This document shows, in pieces, positions 51,144 through 58,952 of a stretch of DNA of 64,000 nucleotides. The DNA lies in assembly GCF_021044795.1 (NCBI RefSeq), contig NZ_JAJNOP010000002.1. One strand, written 5' to 3'. The notes under the pieces were generated by a model. It saw only the letters and a program-made list of their open reading frames with translations, made no database searches and was not told where the DNA came from. Origin of the DNA: Acidaminococcus hominis. Its GTDB lineage: Bacteria; Bacillota; Negativicutes; Acidaminococcales; Acidaminococcaceae. Made by a program: the position numbers and the translations under genes. The number at the start of each line of letters is the position of its first letter. Within the stretch, counting starts at the first letter, position 1.

Positions 51144-51193
51144 GGCATCAGATTGGCAGAGGTAAAGCAGCTCTGCTGATCTGATGCCTTTTT
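51144..51193 (+). terminator. Terminator after the DtxR-family gene
   Basis: GGCATCAGAT (51144-51153) pairs with ATCTGATGCC, followed by five T. Confidence 0.9.
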
Positions 51194-51280
51194 ACTTTTT
51201 GCTTATTGGTCTCCTTAGTGGTTCGCCGCTCTCCAATCAGCTGCGCCCTACGGGCTTGCTTCTTGGGCTGCTATCACATG

Positions 51281-51334
51281 GGTCGCATGTTCCAAATATC
51301 CCTGGTCAACTTGTAAGGATATTTGGATGCGACC
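51281..51334. repeat. Long inverted repeat in the 51.2-51.6 kb gap
   Basis: GGTCGCAT-GTT-CCAAATATCC (51281-51301) pairs with GGATATTTGG-AT-GCGACC (51317-51334), giving an 18-base stem with one small bulge loop. There is no T run. A second short stem (CGCAA/TTGCG) follows directly. The rest of the 470-base gap has no convincing gene; it becomes AT-rich after 51420. Confidence 0.7.
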
Positions 51335-51349
51335 GCAAAGCGTTGCGGG

Positions 51350-51366
51350 GCTGACTGAGGAGGTTC
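51350..51366 (+). repeat. Copy 1 of a shared 17-base element
   Basis: GCTGACTGAGGAGGTTC matches, with one mismatch, the reverse complement of 60904-60920. Both copies sit next to large inverted repeats in gene-free gaps, so they may be remnants of one small interspersed repeat. Confidence 0.45.
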
Positions 51367-51601
51367 AACCAACTTTTTTCCAGCTGTTGACTGACGGAGT
51401 TTCACAAGCAGTTTCCAAAGCTGAAAACTTTTTCCCATATCTTCACACAATTTTCATCTTTTTGCAGTATCCTATGCAAAATGTATTTTGTATAAAAAAT
51501 CCTGCTCCAGCAGGAAAAGGAATCCCATCTATTAGCTCGAATAATTACTACGGGAGTGCTGTTTAGCACGCTGCCCATTCGCAAAGGAGAGACTTACCCA
51601 T

Positions 51602-52018
51602 ATGGAATTTAAAACCTATGCTTTCCTTCCTCCAGAGGCCAAGGCCCTGCGGGAAGCCGTTTTCGTCAAAGAACAGGGCTTTCAGGTGGAATTCGATGAT
51701 GTAGACAAGACCTGCACCCATGGAGTGCTTTTTGACGGAGACCAGCCTGTGGCCTGCAGCCGCTTCTTTCCTGGAGACGCACCTCAGAAGTATATTCTGG
51801 GCCGCATCTGTGTGGACAAAAGCCGCCGGGGAACCGGATTAGGCTCTGTCGTAGTGGAAGAAAGCGAAAAGGCCGTTGCTGCCCTGGGCGGTCAGTCCGT
51901 GATTCTCCACGCCCAATGCCGGGCCCAGCATTTTTACCATACCCTGGGTTACCAGGAGTACGGGCCCGTTGAAGACGAGGAAGGCGTACCTCATCAGTGG
52001 ATGCGCAAAAAAATCTAA
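51602..52018 (+). CDS. GNAT-family N-acetyltransferase (ElaA-like)
   Basis: A 138-residue acetyl-CoA-dependent acetyltransferase. The ElaA/YjdJ-type N-terminus (LREAVFVKEQGFQVEFDDVDKTCTHGVLF) is followed by the acetyl-CoA pyrophosphate loop ILGRICVDKSRRGTGLGSVVVEESEK and HAQCRAQHFYHTLGYQEYGPVEDEEGVPHQWM. The substrate is unknown. AAAGGAGAG precedes the ATG; it lies before the two-component system but has a 150-base gap from it. Confidence 0.9.
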   Translation: MEFKTYAFLPPEAKALREAVFVKEQGFQVEFDDVDKTCTHGVLFDGDQPVACSRFFPGDAPQKYILGRICVDKSRRGTGLGSVVVEESEKAVAALGGQSVILHAQCRAQHFYHTLGYQEYGPVEDEEGVPHQWMRKKI

Positions 52019-52171
52019 AGTATTTTTCTAAAAAACACGTCCCTTTTTGCTAAAAACAGGTATAATAAGGGGAATGTTCCGCCCTGAGGTTTTCCTTTAG
52101 GGCCCTTGGACAGCCGTAAAAGGCGGCCCATCAATCCGGCAGTTTTCTGCCAGAACAGAGGGGTATTAACT

Positions 52172-52870
52172 ATGGAAAGACAACAAACCGTATTGATTGC
52201 CGATGATGAGGCTCAGATTCGTGAGATTTTGAGCCTGTATTTCAAAAAAGAAGGCTTTAAAGTCATTGAAGCAGCAGATGGAGCAGAAGCTCTGGTGCAG
52301 GTACAGGCCGGTAAACCCGACATTATCCTGCTGGATATTATGATGCCCGTGCTGGACGGCCTGGAAGTATGCAAACAGGTCCGGAAGATTTCTGATGTGC
52401 CTATTATCATGCTCACCGCCAAAGATTCCGACGATGACCGCATCCTGGGTCTGGAAATTGGTGCGGACGATTACATCTCTAAACCCTTCAATACCCGTGA
52501 GGTGGTGGCTCGGGTCAAGGCTGTGCTGCGGCGTACCAGCCAGTCCATCTCCAGCTCCAACAAGCAGGTCCTGGAGTATCCCAACCTGATGATCAACTTG
52601 AGTGAATACAGAGTCGTTGCTTTCGGTCGGGAAATTACCTTCACCGCCAAGGAAATGGAACTGCTGTGGTGCCTGGCCTCCAACCCCGGCATCGTGTTCT
52701 CCCGGAACCAGCTCCTGGAAAAGATTTGGGGCTACACCTACTATGGCGATACCCGTACCGTAGACACCCATATCAAACGGGTGCGTCACAAACTGGATAT
52801 TCCCCCGGATTCTAGCTGGGATATCATGACCGTTTGGGGCGTTGGCTACAAGTTCGAGGTCAAAAAGTGA
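52172..52870 (+). CDS. OmpR-family response regulator
   Basis: A 232-residue regulator with a receiver domain (phospho-Asp55 in ILLDIMMPV, acidic pocket ADDEAQI, switch Thr in MLTAKD, Lys in YISKPF) and a C-terminal winged helix (RTVDTHIKRVRHKL recognition helix). Its stop overlaps the GTG start of the histidine kinase, so both form a pair. The start at 52172 has AGAGGGG upstream. It probably controls cell-envelope genes including the downstream vanX-like gene. Confidence 0.94.
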   Translation: MERQQTVLIADDEAQIREILSLYFKKEGFKVIEAADGAEALVQVQAGKPDIILLDIMMPVLDGLEVCKQVRKISDVPIIMLTAKDSDDDRILGLEIGADDYISKPFNTREVVARVKAVLRRTSQSISSSNKQVLEYPNLMINLSEYRVVAFGREITFTAKEMELLWCLASNPGIVFSRNQLLEKIWGYTYYGDTRTVDTHIKRVRHKLDIPPDSSWDIMTVWGVGYKFEVKK

Positions 52871-54486
52871 AAAAGTCATTATCAACCAGGCTCATGTACA
52901 GTTACATGGGCCTTATTGTGGTTATTATCGTGGGCATTTCCATTGGCCTGTCTTATCTGATTACCGACTATTTCTTCAGGGCCAAGGAAGCCGAACTGAA
53001 CGACAAGGGCAGCCAGGTGGCCATGATGGTCCGGTATTTCAATGCCATGGACATGGACAAGACCAACCTGCGCCAGTACCTGACCTCTATGGACCAGCTG
53101 ATTGGTGCCCGGATCTGGTTGTTCAATACCCAGTACGAGCTCATTGGTGCCTCCGAATCTTCGTCCGAAGATGGCGAAGCAGTCTCTCCCTCCAACCTGG
53201 AGCGGGAAGCCAAGCGCCGGGAAAAATGGCAGAAGTCCATTACCGCCATCGACCAGCAGCTCCGGGACGGCGGGCCTCTAAGCGACCAGGTGAAGGACAT
53301 CATCACCCAGGTATACCATGGTGACCGGGTGAACGCCCGGATTTTCCACCCCTATTATAAGGAACAGGTGCTGATGGTGGGTTTGCCCCTTACCGATTCC
53401 CACGGCCTTCAGACCGGCGCCATTCTCTTGGCCTCTCCCATTGGGGGCCTGAATAAGGTTCTAAAGGATATTTACCTGTACACCATTGGCGTGGGGATTA
53501 TCGCCCTGATTATCAGCATGGTTATCGTCCGCAGCCTGACCAAACGCATGGTCCAGCCCCTGATTTCCATGAAAAACAGCGCCAAGGCCATAGCTTCTGG
53601 GGATTATTCCCTGAAGGTCATTGTAGACGGGGACGACGAAATTGCTGACCTGGGCCGCTCCCTGAACTCTCTGAGCCGGGACCTGGAACAGTTCGTACTG
53701 AAAACGAAAAAAATGGAAAAGATGCGCCGGGACTTTGTGGCTAACGTATCCCACGAGCTTCGGACTCCCATTACCATTATCCAAGGCTATAATGAAGCCA
53801 TTTCTGACGGAACCATTACGGATCCCGAAGACATCAAAAAATACCGCAAGCTGATCAACGATGAAACCCTGCGCCTGGAGCGGCTGATTAACGAACTGCT
53901 GGATATCAGCCGGCTGCAGAAGGGAGAAGGGGAAGAAATGGAACCCATTCCCTTGGCCCAGGTAGTGGAAGCCGTGGTAAATATGCTGGAAGGCCGAGCC
54001 CATCAGCGGGACATCCGCCTGGACCGGTACCTGGACGACAGCCTGTACGTCTATGGCAACGGAGACCGGCTGTACCAGCTGGTGATGATCCTGGGGGACA
54101 ACGCCATGAAGTACTCTCCGGACAGCTCGGTGATTACCTTCAAGGTCACCCAAAATCCGGACCAAAGCACCGAGCTCACTGTCAGCGATCAGGGCTATGG
54201 CATCCCCGAGGAGGACATTCCCTACATTTGGGAACGGTTCTACAAGGCGGACAAATCCCATTCCCGGCATATTCCGGGTACCGGCCTGGGCCTTGCCATC
54301 GGCCGGGAAATCATCCGGATCCACAAGGCCAAGGTCCAAGTCCAAAGCCAGGTGGGGAAGGGAACCAGCTTTGTCATTACTTTCCCGCCCTGTGACCAGC
54401 ATGCGCCCCAGCCCGGCACCACCCGGGAGGCAGAAGTGGTGGAAAATGTTCACCCTCTGCCGGACGACGATACCATCGAGAAGTAA
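52867..54486 (+). CDS. Membrane histidine kinase
   Basis: A 539-residue sensor kinase. Two membrane helices (about 13-33 and 200-222) bracket an extracytoplasmic domain, followed by a HAMP domain (SLTKRMVQPLISMKNSAKAIASGDYSLKV), HisKA with His296 in NVSHELRTP and HATPase with ILGDNAMKYSPDS (N box), DQGYGIPEEDIPYIWERF and GTGLGLAI. It looks like the WalK/ResE/PhoR class but has no PAS domain. GTG at 52867 overlaps the regulator stop. The signal is unknown. Confidence 0.93.
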   Translation: MKKSLSTRLMYSYMGLIVVIIVGISIGLSYLITDYFFRAKEAELNDKGSQVAMMVRYFNAMDMDKTNLRQYLTSMDQLIGARIWLFNTQYELIGASESSSEDGEAVSPSNLEREAKRREKWQKSITAIDQQLRDGGPLSDQVKDIITQVYHGDRVNARIFHPYYKEQVLMVGLPLTDSHGLQTGAILLASPIGGLNKVLKDIYLYTIGVGIIALIISMVIVRSLTKRMVQPLISMKNSAKAIASGDYSLKVIVDGDDEIADLGRSLNSLSRDLEQFVLKTKKMEKMRRDFVANVSHELRTPITIIQGYNEAISDGTITDPEDIKKYRKLINDETLRLERLINELLDISRLQKGEGEEMEPIPLAQVVEAVVNMLEGRAHQRDIRLDRYLDDSLYVYGNGDRLYQLVMILGDNAMKYSPDSSVITFKVTQNPDQSTELTVSDQGYGIPEEDIPYIWERFYKADKSHSRHIPGTGLGLAIGREIIRIHKAKVQVQSQVGKGTSFVITFPPCDQHAPQPGTTREAEVVENVHPLPDDDTIEK

Positions 54487-54499
54487 AGGAGGAATCTCC

Positions 54500-55540
54500 A
54501 TGAAGCATACGAAACTCACTGCCCTGGCTGGGGCCCTGTGCCTTAGCCTGAGCCTTTCCTGCACCGCCCTGGCTGCCGTCTGGCAGCCGGAAGAACTGCC
54601 CCAGGATGAAGCCGCCCTGATTGGCTTCTACCGTTCAGGCGGGGAATCTCTGGCGGTACGGGAGCGGGACGGCCACCTGGAAATCCTGTATCGGTTCCAG
54701 CAGGGAGATAAGGACTTCACCCAAAGCAACGAATTTGCCCTGACCAAGAACCATTACGATTCCTATGCCCTGCGGGAAGTGGGGCCCAATACCGATGCGG
54801 AAAACGACATACGCTTTGACCGGGACTCCCGGGGGCAGGGCATCAGCCTGGTCATTGGCCAAAGAAGCTACACCCGGTACTTTGCCGGCGGTGAAAACGG
54901 CAAGCCCATCCGGATTACCCCAGCGGCCCCTATGGACCAGCTGCGGCAGGAAGCCCAAAAGGCTGCGCCGCCCAACCTGCCCTACGACAAGACCGCTGAC
55001 CTGGTGGAGCTGAGCTCCGTAGTTCCCGGTCTGCAGTACGACCTGCGCTATACCACGGACAACAACCTGTTTGGTACGCCGCTGGTCACCAGCACCCATG
55101 CCTATTTGGACCGGAATGCAGCCCAGGCCCTGGGACGGGTGCAGACGGCCCTGAAACCCTACGGCTATGGCTTGGTTATCTGGGAAGCCTACCGCTCCTG
55201 GAGCGACTTTAAGACCGCCACCCTTGCTCTTGGCACCAAAAATGCCGCCATGCTGCCCAAGGCCGAAGAAGGCTATTCCCACAATTCCGGCCGTTCGGTG
55301 GACGTGAGCCTGTACGACCTGAGCTCTGGCGCGGAAGTACCGATGATTTCCGACTTTGACGAGCTCTCCCCGGCCCAATACGCCCAGTTCCCCGGCGGCA
55401 CCCAAAAGCAGCGCTGGCTCCGGGATCTTTTGCGGCAGCAGATGACCCTGGCCGGCTTTACCGGCAGCGATATGGAATGGTGGCATTTTGACTACGATGC
55501 CGGCAGCCGCTATCAAATTCTCAATGTACAGGTGCAATAA
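54500..55540 (+). CDS. Secreted D-alanyl-D-alanine dipeptidase (VanX/DdpX, M15D type)
   Basis: A 346-residue protein with a signal peptide (residues 1-26, cleavage after ALA). A novel N-terminal part (about 27-165) precedes an M15D catalytic domain beginning VVPGLQYDLRYTTDNNLFG. Zinc ligands and catalytic residues are SHNSGRSVD (H261, D268) and EWWHFD (E326 general base, H329). VanX-type enzymes split D-Ala-D-Ala; a secreted form would act on free dipeptide from peptidoglycan turnover, as in DdpX. It follows the two-component genes by 13 bases (AAAGGAGG upstream), so sensor and dipeptidase share an operon. No vanA or vanH is present. Confidence 0.88.
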   Translation: MKHTKLTALAGALCLSLSLSCTALAAVWQPEELPQDEAALIGFYRSGGESLAVRERDGHLEILYRFQQGDKDFTQSNEFALTKNHYDSYALREVGPNTDAENDIRFDRDSRGQGISLVIGQRSYTRYFAGGENGKPIRITPAAPMDQLRQEAQKAAPPNLPYDKTADLVELSSVVPGLQYDLRYTTDNNLFGTPLVTSTHAYLDRNAAQALGRVQTALKPYGYGLVIWEAYRSWSDFKTATLALGTKNAAMLPKAEEGYSHNSGRSVDVSLYDLSSGAEVPMISDFDELSPAQYAQFPGGTQKQRWLRDLLRQQMTLAGFTGSDMEWWHFDYDAGSRYQILNVQVQ

Positions 55541-55563
55541 AAATACAGACGTGCTATAATAAT

Positions 55564-55592
55564 TTGGCTGTTTGTGCGGTGTATGGTACAAT
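55564..55592 (+). promoter_or_regulatory. Promoter of ylbF-like and murB
   Basis: TTGGCT (55564-55569), 17 bases, TACAAT (55587-55592). Confidence 0.65.
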
Positions 55593-55631
55593 ACAAACAG
55601 AATATCTACTATATATTAGGAGGAAGACCCT

Positions 55632-55967
55632 ATGAACGTATATGATGAAATGAATAACCTTTGCAAAGCCATCAAAGAATCCCACGAGTACAAAATGATG
55701 CAGGACGTGAAAGCCAAACTGAAGGGTGACAGCAGTGCCGAACCCTTGGTAAAAGACTTTCTGAAACAAAAATCTGAAATTGAACTGCTCCAATACCAAG
55801 GCAAAGAACCCCCAAAAGAACAAATCGAAAAGATGCAGAAGCTGTACGGCGTGTTGCAGCTCAATCCTGTAGCCAGCGAATACATCCAAAACTACATCCG
55901 TTTTCAAATGATGATTGGCGATTTGTCCAAAACTCTGGGCGACACCATTAAGGAAGCTGTTGAATAA
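55632..55967 (+). CDS. YlbF/YmcA family protein
   Basis: A 111-residue all-helical protein of the YlbF/YmcA family (MNNLCKAIKESHEYKMMQDVKAKL..LVKDFLKQKSEIELLQYQGK). In Bacillus, YlbF, YmcA and YaaT form a complex that affects RNase Y and development. Only this member is in the window, and it sits directly before murB (TAATG overlap). AGGAGGAAG precedes the ATG. The role in a non-sporulating bacterium is likely RNA maturation, by inference. Confidence 0.85.
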   Translation: MNVYDEMNNLCKAIKESHEYKMMQDVKAKLKGDSSAEPLVKDFLKQKSEIELLQYQGKEPPKEQIEKMQKLYGVLQLNPVASEYIQNYIRFQMMIGDLSKTLGDTIKEAVE

Positions 55968-56884
55968 TGGGAATGCAGCCTTTCCTTTCCTACTTGGAAA
56001 GAAATTTTCCGGGGAAGTATCAATTGAATGCTCCTATGGCCCGGCACACCTCCTTTCGGGTGGGCGGACCGGCGGACGTACTCATTACCCCCGATACCAT
56101 TGATGGCCTGCCGGAGCTGCTGAAGGCCATCCAGGCCGAAGCCCTGCCCCTGGTAGTGATGGGCAACGGGTCCAACCTGCTGGTGCGGGATAAAGGCATT
56201 CGCGGCGTGGTCATTAAATTGGGCAATAGCCTTCGGGAACTGTCCCGGGTGGATTCTTCCAACACCATCCGCTGCCAGGCAGGGGTTTCTTTAAGCACCC
56301 TGGCTGCCCGAGCTGCAGAATATGGTCTCAGCGGTTTGGAATTTGCCATTGGCATTCCCGGCTCTCTGGGCGGTGCTGTGGTGATGAACGCAGGTGCCTA
56401 CGGCGGAGAAATCGGGGAGCTGGTGAATTCTGCCACCGTTATTGATGCGGCTGGTAATCTGAAGACCCTGTCCCACGAAGAATTGGCCTTCAGCTATCGT
56501 CATACGGCCCTCCAGGACAGCGGCGATATGCTGTTGGAAGCCGAATTGGCGCTGAAGCCGGGCAATACCCCGGAAATCTGCGCCGCCATGGATACTTTTA
56601 CCCAGAAGCGCCTGACCAAGCAGCCTCTGAACTTCCCCAGTGCGGGAAGCACCTTCAAGCGTCCTCCGGGCCACTTTGCCGCCGCCCTGATTGATCAGGC
56701 CGGTCTCCGGGGCTACCGGGTAGGGGACGCACAAGTGTCTGAAAAACATACTGGATTTGTGATCAACTGTGGTCACGCTACCGCTTCCGAAATTTTGGAG
56801 CTGATGGCCCAGATCCGGGAGAAAGTGTTTGCGGTCAGCGGCGTATGGCTGGAGCCCGAAGTCCGCATTCTTGGAGAAGAATAA
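55967..56884 (+). CDS. murB: UDP-N-acetylenolpyruvoylglucosamine reductase
   Basis: MurB reduces UDP-GlcNAc-enolpyruvate to UDP-MurNAc with NADPH and FAD, the second committed step of peptidoglycan synthesis. The 305-residue type II enzyme has the FAD motifs HTSFRVGGPADVLI and VMGNGSNLLVRDKGIRGVVIKLG, GIPGSLGGAVVMNAGAYGGEIGE, KRLTKQPLNFPSAGSTFKRPPG with the catalytic Ser, and a C-terminal Glu in LEPEVRILGEE. Its ATG overlaps the ylbF-like stop. Confidence 0.97.
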   Translation: MGMQPFLSYLERNFPGKYQLNAPMARHTSFRVGGPADVLITPDTIDGLPELLKAIQAEALPLVVMGNGSNLLVRDKGIRGVVIKLGNSLRELSRVDSSNTIRCQAGVSLSTLAARAAEYGLSGLEFAIGIPGSLGGAVVMNAGAYGGEIGELVNSATVIDAAGNLKTLSHEELAFSYRHTALQDSGDMLLEAELALKPGNTPEICAAMDTFTQKRLTKQPLNFPSAGSTFKRPPGHFAAALIDQAGLRGYRVGDAQVSEKHTGFVINCGHATASEILELMAQIREKVFAVSGVWLEPEVRILGEE

Positions 56885-56918
56885 TCCCAGCCAATACAAA
56901 TAGAGGGGAATCTAACAA

Positions 56919-57887
56919 GTGAATAAGGGATATTTTTTCGTATTGGTAACGGCCGTATTGTTTGGAACCATGGAAACGGTTCTGAAATTCTATGCCGGAG
57001 TATTCCATCCTGTGCAGATCACCTTCTTACGCTTCCTGATTGGCGGCTTGGTGCTTTTGCCCATGGCCCTGAAGGCCCTGAAAAAACGCAATGTGACCCT
57101 GAATAAGCAGGATATGGGCTTTTTCTGCTTTACCGGCTTCTTGGGTGTTGTGGTCAGCATGATCCTCTACCAATTGGCCGTGGTCTATGGCAAAGCTTCC
57201 GTTGCCGGCGTTATTTTCAGCTGCAACCCGGTATTTGTGGTGCTGTTTGCCTACTTTCTGCTGGGAGAGCCCATTGACAAGCTTACCGTGTTGTCCCTGA
57301 TTGCCAGTTTTGCCGGGATTGTCTGCATTGCTGATCCTACCAACCTGGCAGGCAACGAACTGAGCATTATCCTGATTCTGCTTTCTGCCGTATTTTTTGC
57401 TTTGTATGGTATTGCCGGCCGGAAAAAGAGCCAGCGGTTTGGCGGCATTGCCATGACCAGCTTCAGTTTCCTGTGCGGCAGCCTGGAAATGTTTGTGCTG
57501 ATTTACCTGACGGAATTGCCCGCAGTGCGGGATTTGCTGCTGGATACCGGCCTGAAGGTCTTTACCCACATTCCCATTATTGCAGGCCTGACCTGGGCCC
57601 ATATTCCGCCCCTGGCCTATATTGCCGTGATGGTAACCGGTGTAGGCTACGCCAGCTATTTCCTGGCCATGGAATATACCAACCCGGCTACGGCCTCCCT
57701 GGCCTTCTACATTAAACCCATTCTGACCTCTTTTATGGCCTGGCTGTTCATCGGTGAACCCATCACCCTGAATATGCAGGTGGGCATCGGTCTGATTCTG
57801 TTGGGCTCCTGCTTCTCCCTGGCTTCCAAGCGGAAACAAAGCCTGGCCGCTAAAAAGGCAGCGATGAATACGGAAAATGAGGTGTAA
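56919..57887 (+). CDS. EamA/DMT-family transporter
   Basis: A 322-residue drug/metabolite transporter with ten hydrophobic segments in two EamA repeats (1-140 and 150-290). Typical pieces are FLRFLIGGLVLLPMA, PVFVVLFAYFLLGEPIDKLTV and the matched KPILTSFMAWLFIGEPIT in the second half. The tail is Lys-rich. The GTG at 56919 has GAGGGGAA upstream. Substrates are unknown; it follows murB by 34 bases and may be part of the same transcript. Confidence 0.9.
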   Translation: MNKGYFFVLVTAVLFGTMETVLKFYAGVFHPVQITFLRFLIGGLVLLPMALKALKKRNVTLNKQDMGFFCFTGFLGVVVSMILYQLAVVYGKASVAGVIFSCNPVFVVLFAYFLLGEPIDKLTVLSLIASFAGIVCIADPTNLAGNELSIILILLSAVFFALYGIAGRKKSQRFGGIAMTSFSFLCGSLEMFVLIYLTELPAVRDLLLDTGLKVFTHIPIIAGLTWAHIPPLAYIAVMVTGVGYASYFLAMEYTNPATASLAFYIKPILTSFMAWLFIGEPITLNMQVGIGLILLGSCFSLASKRKQSLAAKKAAMNTENEV

Positions 57888-57888
57888 C

Positions 57889-58254
57889 ATGAACTTTAAA
57901 TTTGTGCATAACAATCTGAATGTGCTGGATTTGCAAAAGAGCCTGGCCTTCTATAAGGAAGCCCTGGGCCTGGAAGAAGCCCGGCGGATTGAAGCCCCGG
58001 ATTTCACCATCGTTTATCTGGGTGACCATACTACCAGCCACCTGCTGGAACTCACCTGGCTCAAAGACCGGAAAGAGCCCTATAATCTGGGAGATAACGA
58101 ATTCCACCTGGCTTTTGAAACCGATGATTTTGCCGCTGCCCATGCCAAGCATGAGAAAATGGGGTGCATCTGCTTCGAAAACCCGGCTATGGGAATTTAT
58201 TTTATTACGGACCCGGACAATTACTGGCTGGAAATCCTGCCGCCTAAGAAATAA
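57889..58254 (+). CDS. VOC-superfamily protein (glyoxalase I-like)
   Basis: A 121-residue vicinal-oxygen-chelate protein with two beta-alpha-beta-beta-beta modules: FVHNNLNVLDLQKSLAFYKEALGL, LLELTWLK, EFHLAFETDDFAAAHA and FITDPDNYWLEILPPK. Metal ligands of glyoxalase I fit Glu in LELTW, His in FHLAFE and Glu in WLEILP. Likely lactoylglutathione lyase or a related dismutase using another thiol. It starts 1 base after the EamA stop and is closed by a terminator. Confidence 0.88.
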   Translation: MNFKFVHNNLNVLDLQKSLAFYKEALGLEEARRIEAPDFTIVYLGDHTTSHLLELTWLKDRKEPYNLGDNEFHLAFETDDFAAAHAKHEKMGCICFENPAMGIYFITDPDNYWLEILPPKK

Positions 58255-58270
58255 CCATAGGCAAACCTGA

Positions 58271-58306
58271 CCTCCCCAGCCGGATTTGTCCGGCGGGGAG
58301 GCCTTT
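58271..58306 (+). terminator. Terminator after the VOC gene
   Basis: CCTCCCC-AG-CCGG pairs with CCGG-C-GGGGAGG, then CCTTTT. Confidence 0.87.
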
Positions 58307-58360
58307 TACTAACCTGAGGAATTTATACATAGCCCTTTTACACTTTTTGGTTTTCCAGGC

Positions 58361-58389
58361 TTGAGAACGGAAAAAATGTATAGTATAAT
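58361..58389 (+). promoter_or_regulatory. mscL promoter
   Basis: TTGAGA (58361-58366), 17 bases, TATAAT (58384-58389). Confidence 0.8.
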
Positions 58390-58463
58390 AACAGGTAAAT
58401 AACAGATATTAATTTGTTATAACTCCGTGAATTGCCATGGAAAATTGAGAAAGAAGGGATACA

Positions 58464-58910
58464 ATGGGAGAATTTTTAAAAGAGTTTAAAGCATTTGCAT
58501 TAAGAGGCAACGTAGTTGACATGGCAGTCGGCGTTATCATCGGCGGCGCTTTCGGTAAGATTGTGGCTTCTGCCGTTTCTGATATCATTATGCCTCCTTT
58601 GGGTATGTTGATTGGCGGGGTGGATTTCAGCAATCTTTTTATTAATCTGTCCAGCAAGAAAGTGGACACCTTGGCCGAAGCAACTGCAGCCAAACTGCCG
58701 GTTATCGCCTATGGCAAATTCCTGACCAACGTCATCGACTTTGTCATTATGGCTTTCGTTATTTTCTGCCTGATCTCTGTACTGAACAAATTCAAGAAAG
58801 AAACACCCAAGGCACCCGAAACCCTGTGTCCTTTCTGCAAGATGCCAGTGGATCCCGCAGCAACCCGCTGCCCGCACTGCACCTCTGAAATCCCTCCTCA
58901 GGGAAAATAA
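58464..58910 (+). CDS. mscL: Large-conductance mechanosensitive channel with C-terminal zinc ribbon
   Basis: MscL opens under membrane tension and releases solutes in hypo-osmotic shock. The 148-residue protein has the N-terminal amphipathic helix (EFLKEFKAFALRGNV), first membrane helix VVDMAVGVIIGGAFGKIVASAVSDIIMP and second helix FLTNVIDFVIMAFVIFCLI. The end carries a CPFC..CPHC zinc ribbon (C122, C125, C136, C139) in place of the usual charged bundle tail. AAGAAGGGA precedes the ATG. Confidence 0.95.
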   Translation: MGEFLKEFKAFALRGNVVDMAVGVIIGGAFGKIVASAVSDIIMPPLGMLIGGVDFSNLFINLSSKKVDTLAEATAAKLPVIAYGKFLTNVIDFVIMAFVIFCLISVLNKFKKETPKAPETLCPFCKMPVDPAATRCPHCTSEIPPQGK

Positions 58911-58952
58911 TTACCAAGCGCAATTGGCGCGAAACAATAAGGAGGAAGTTTG

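Noticed and set aside
51327..51566. 79-codon frame in the gap before the GNAT gene
   Set aside because: It begins within the hairpin/repeat region and lacks a start signal; the translation looks random.
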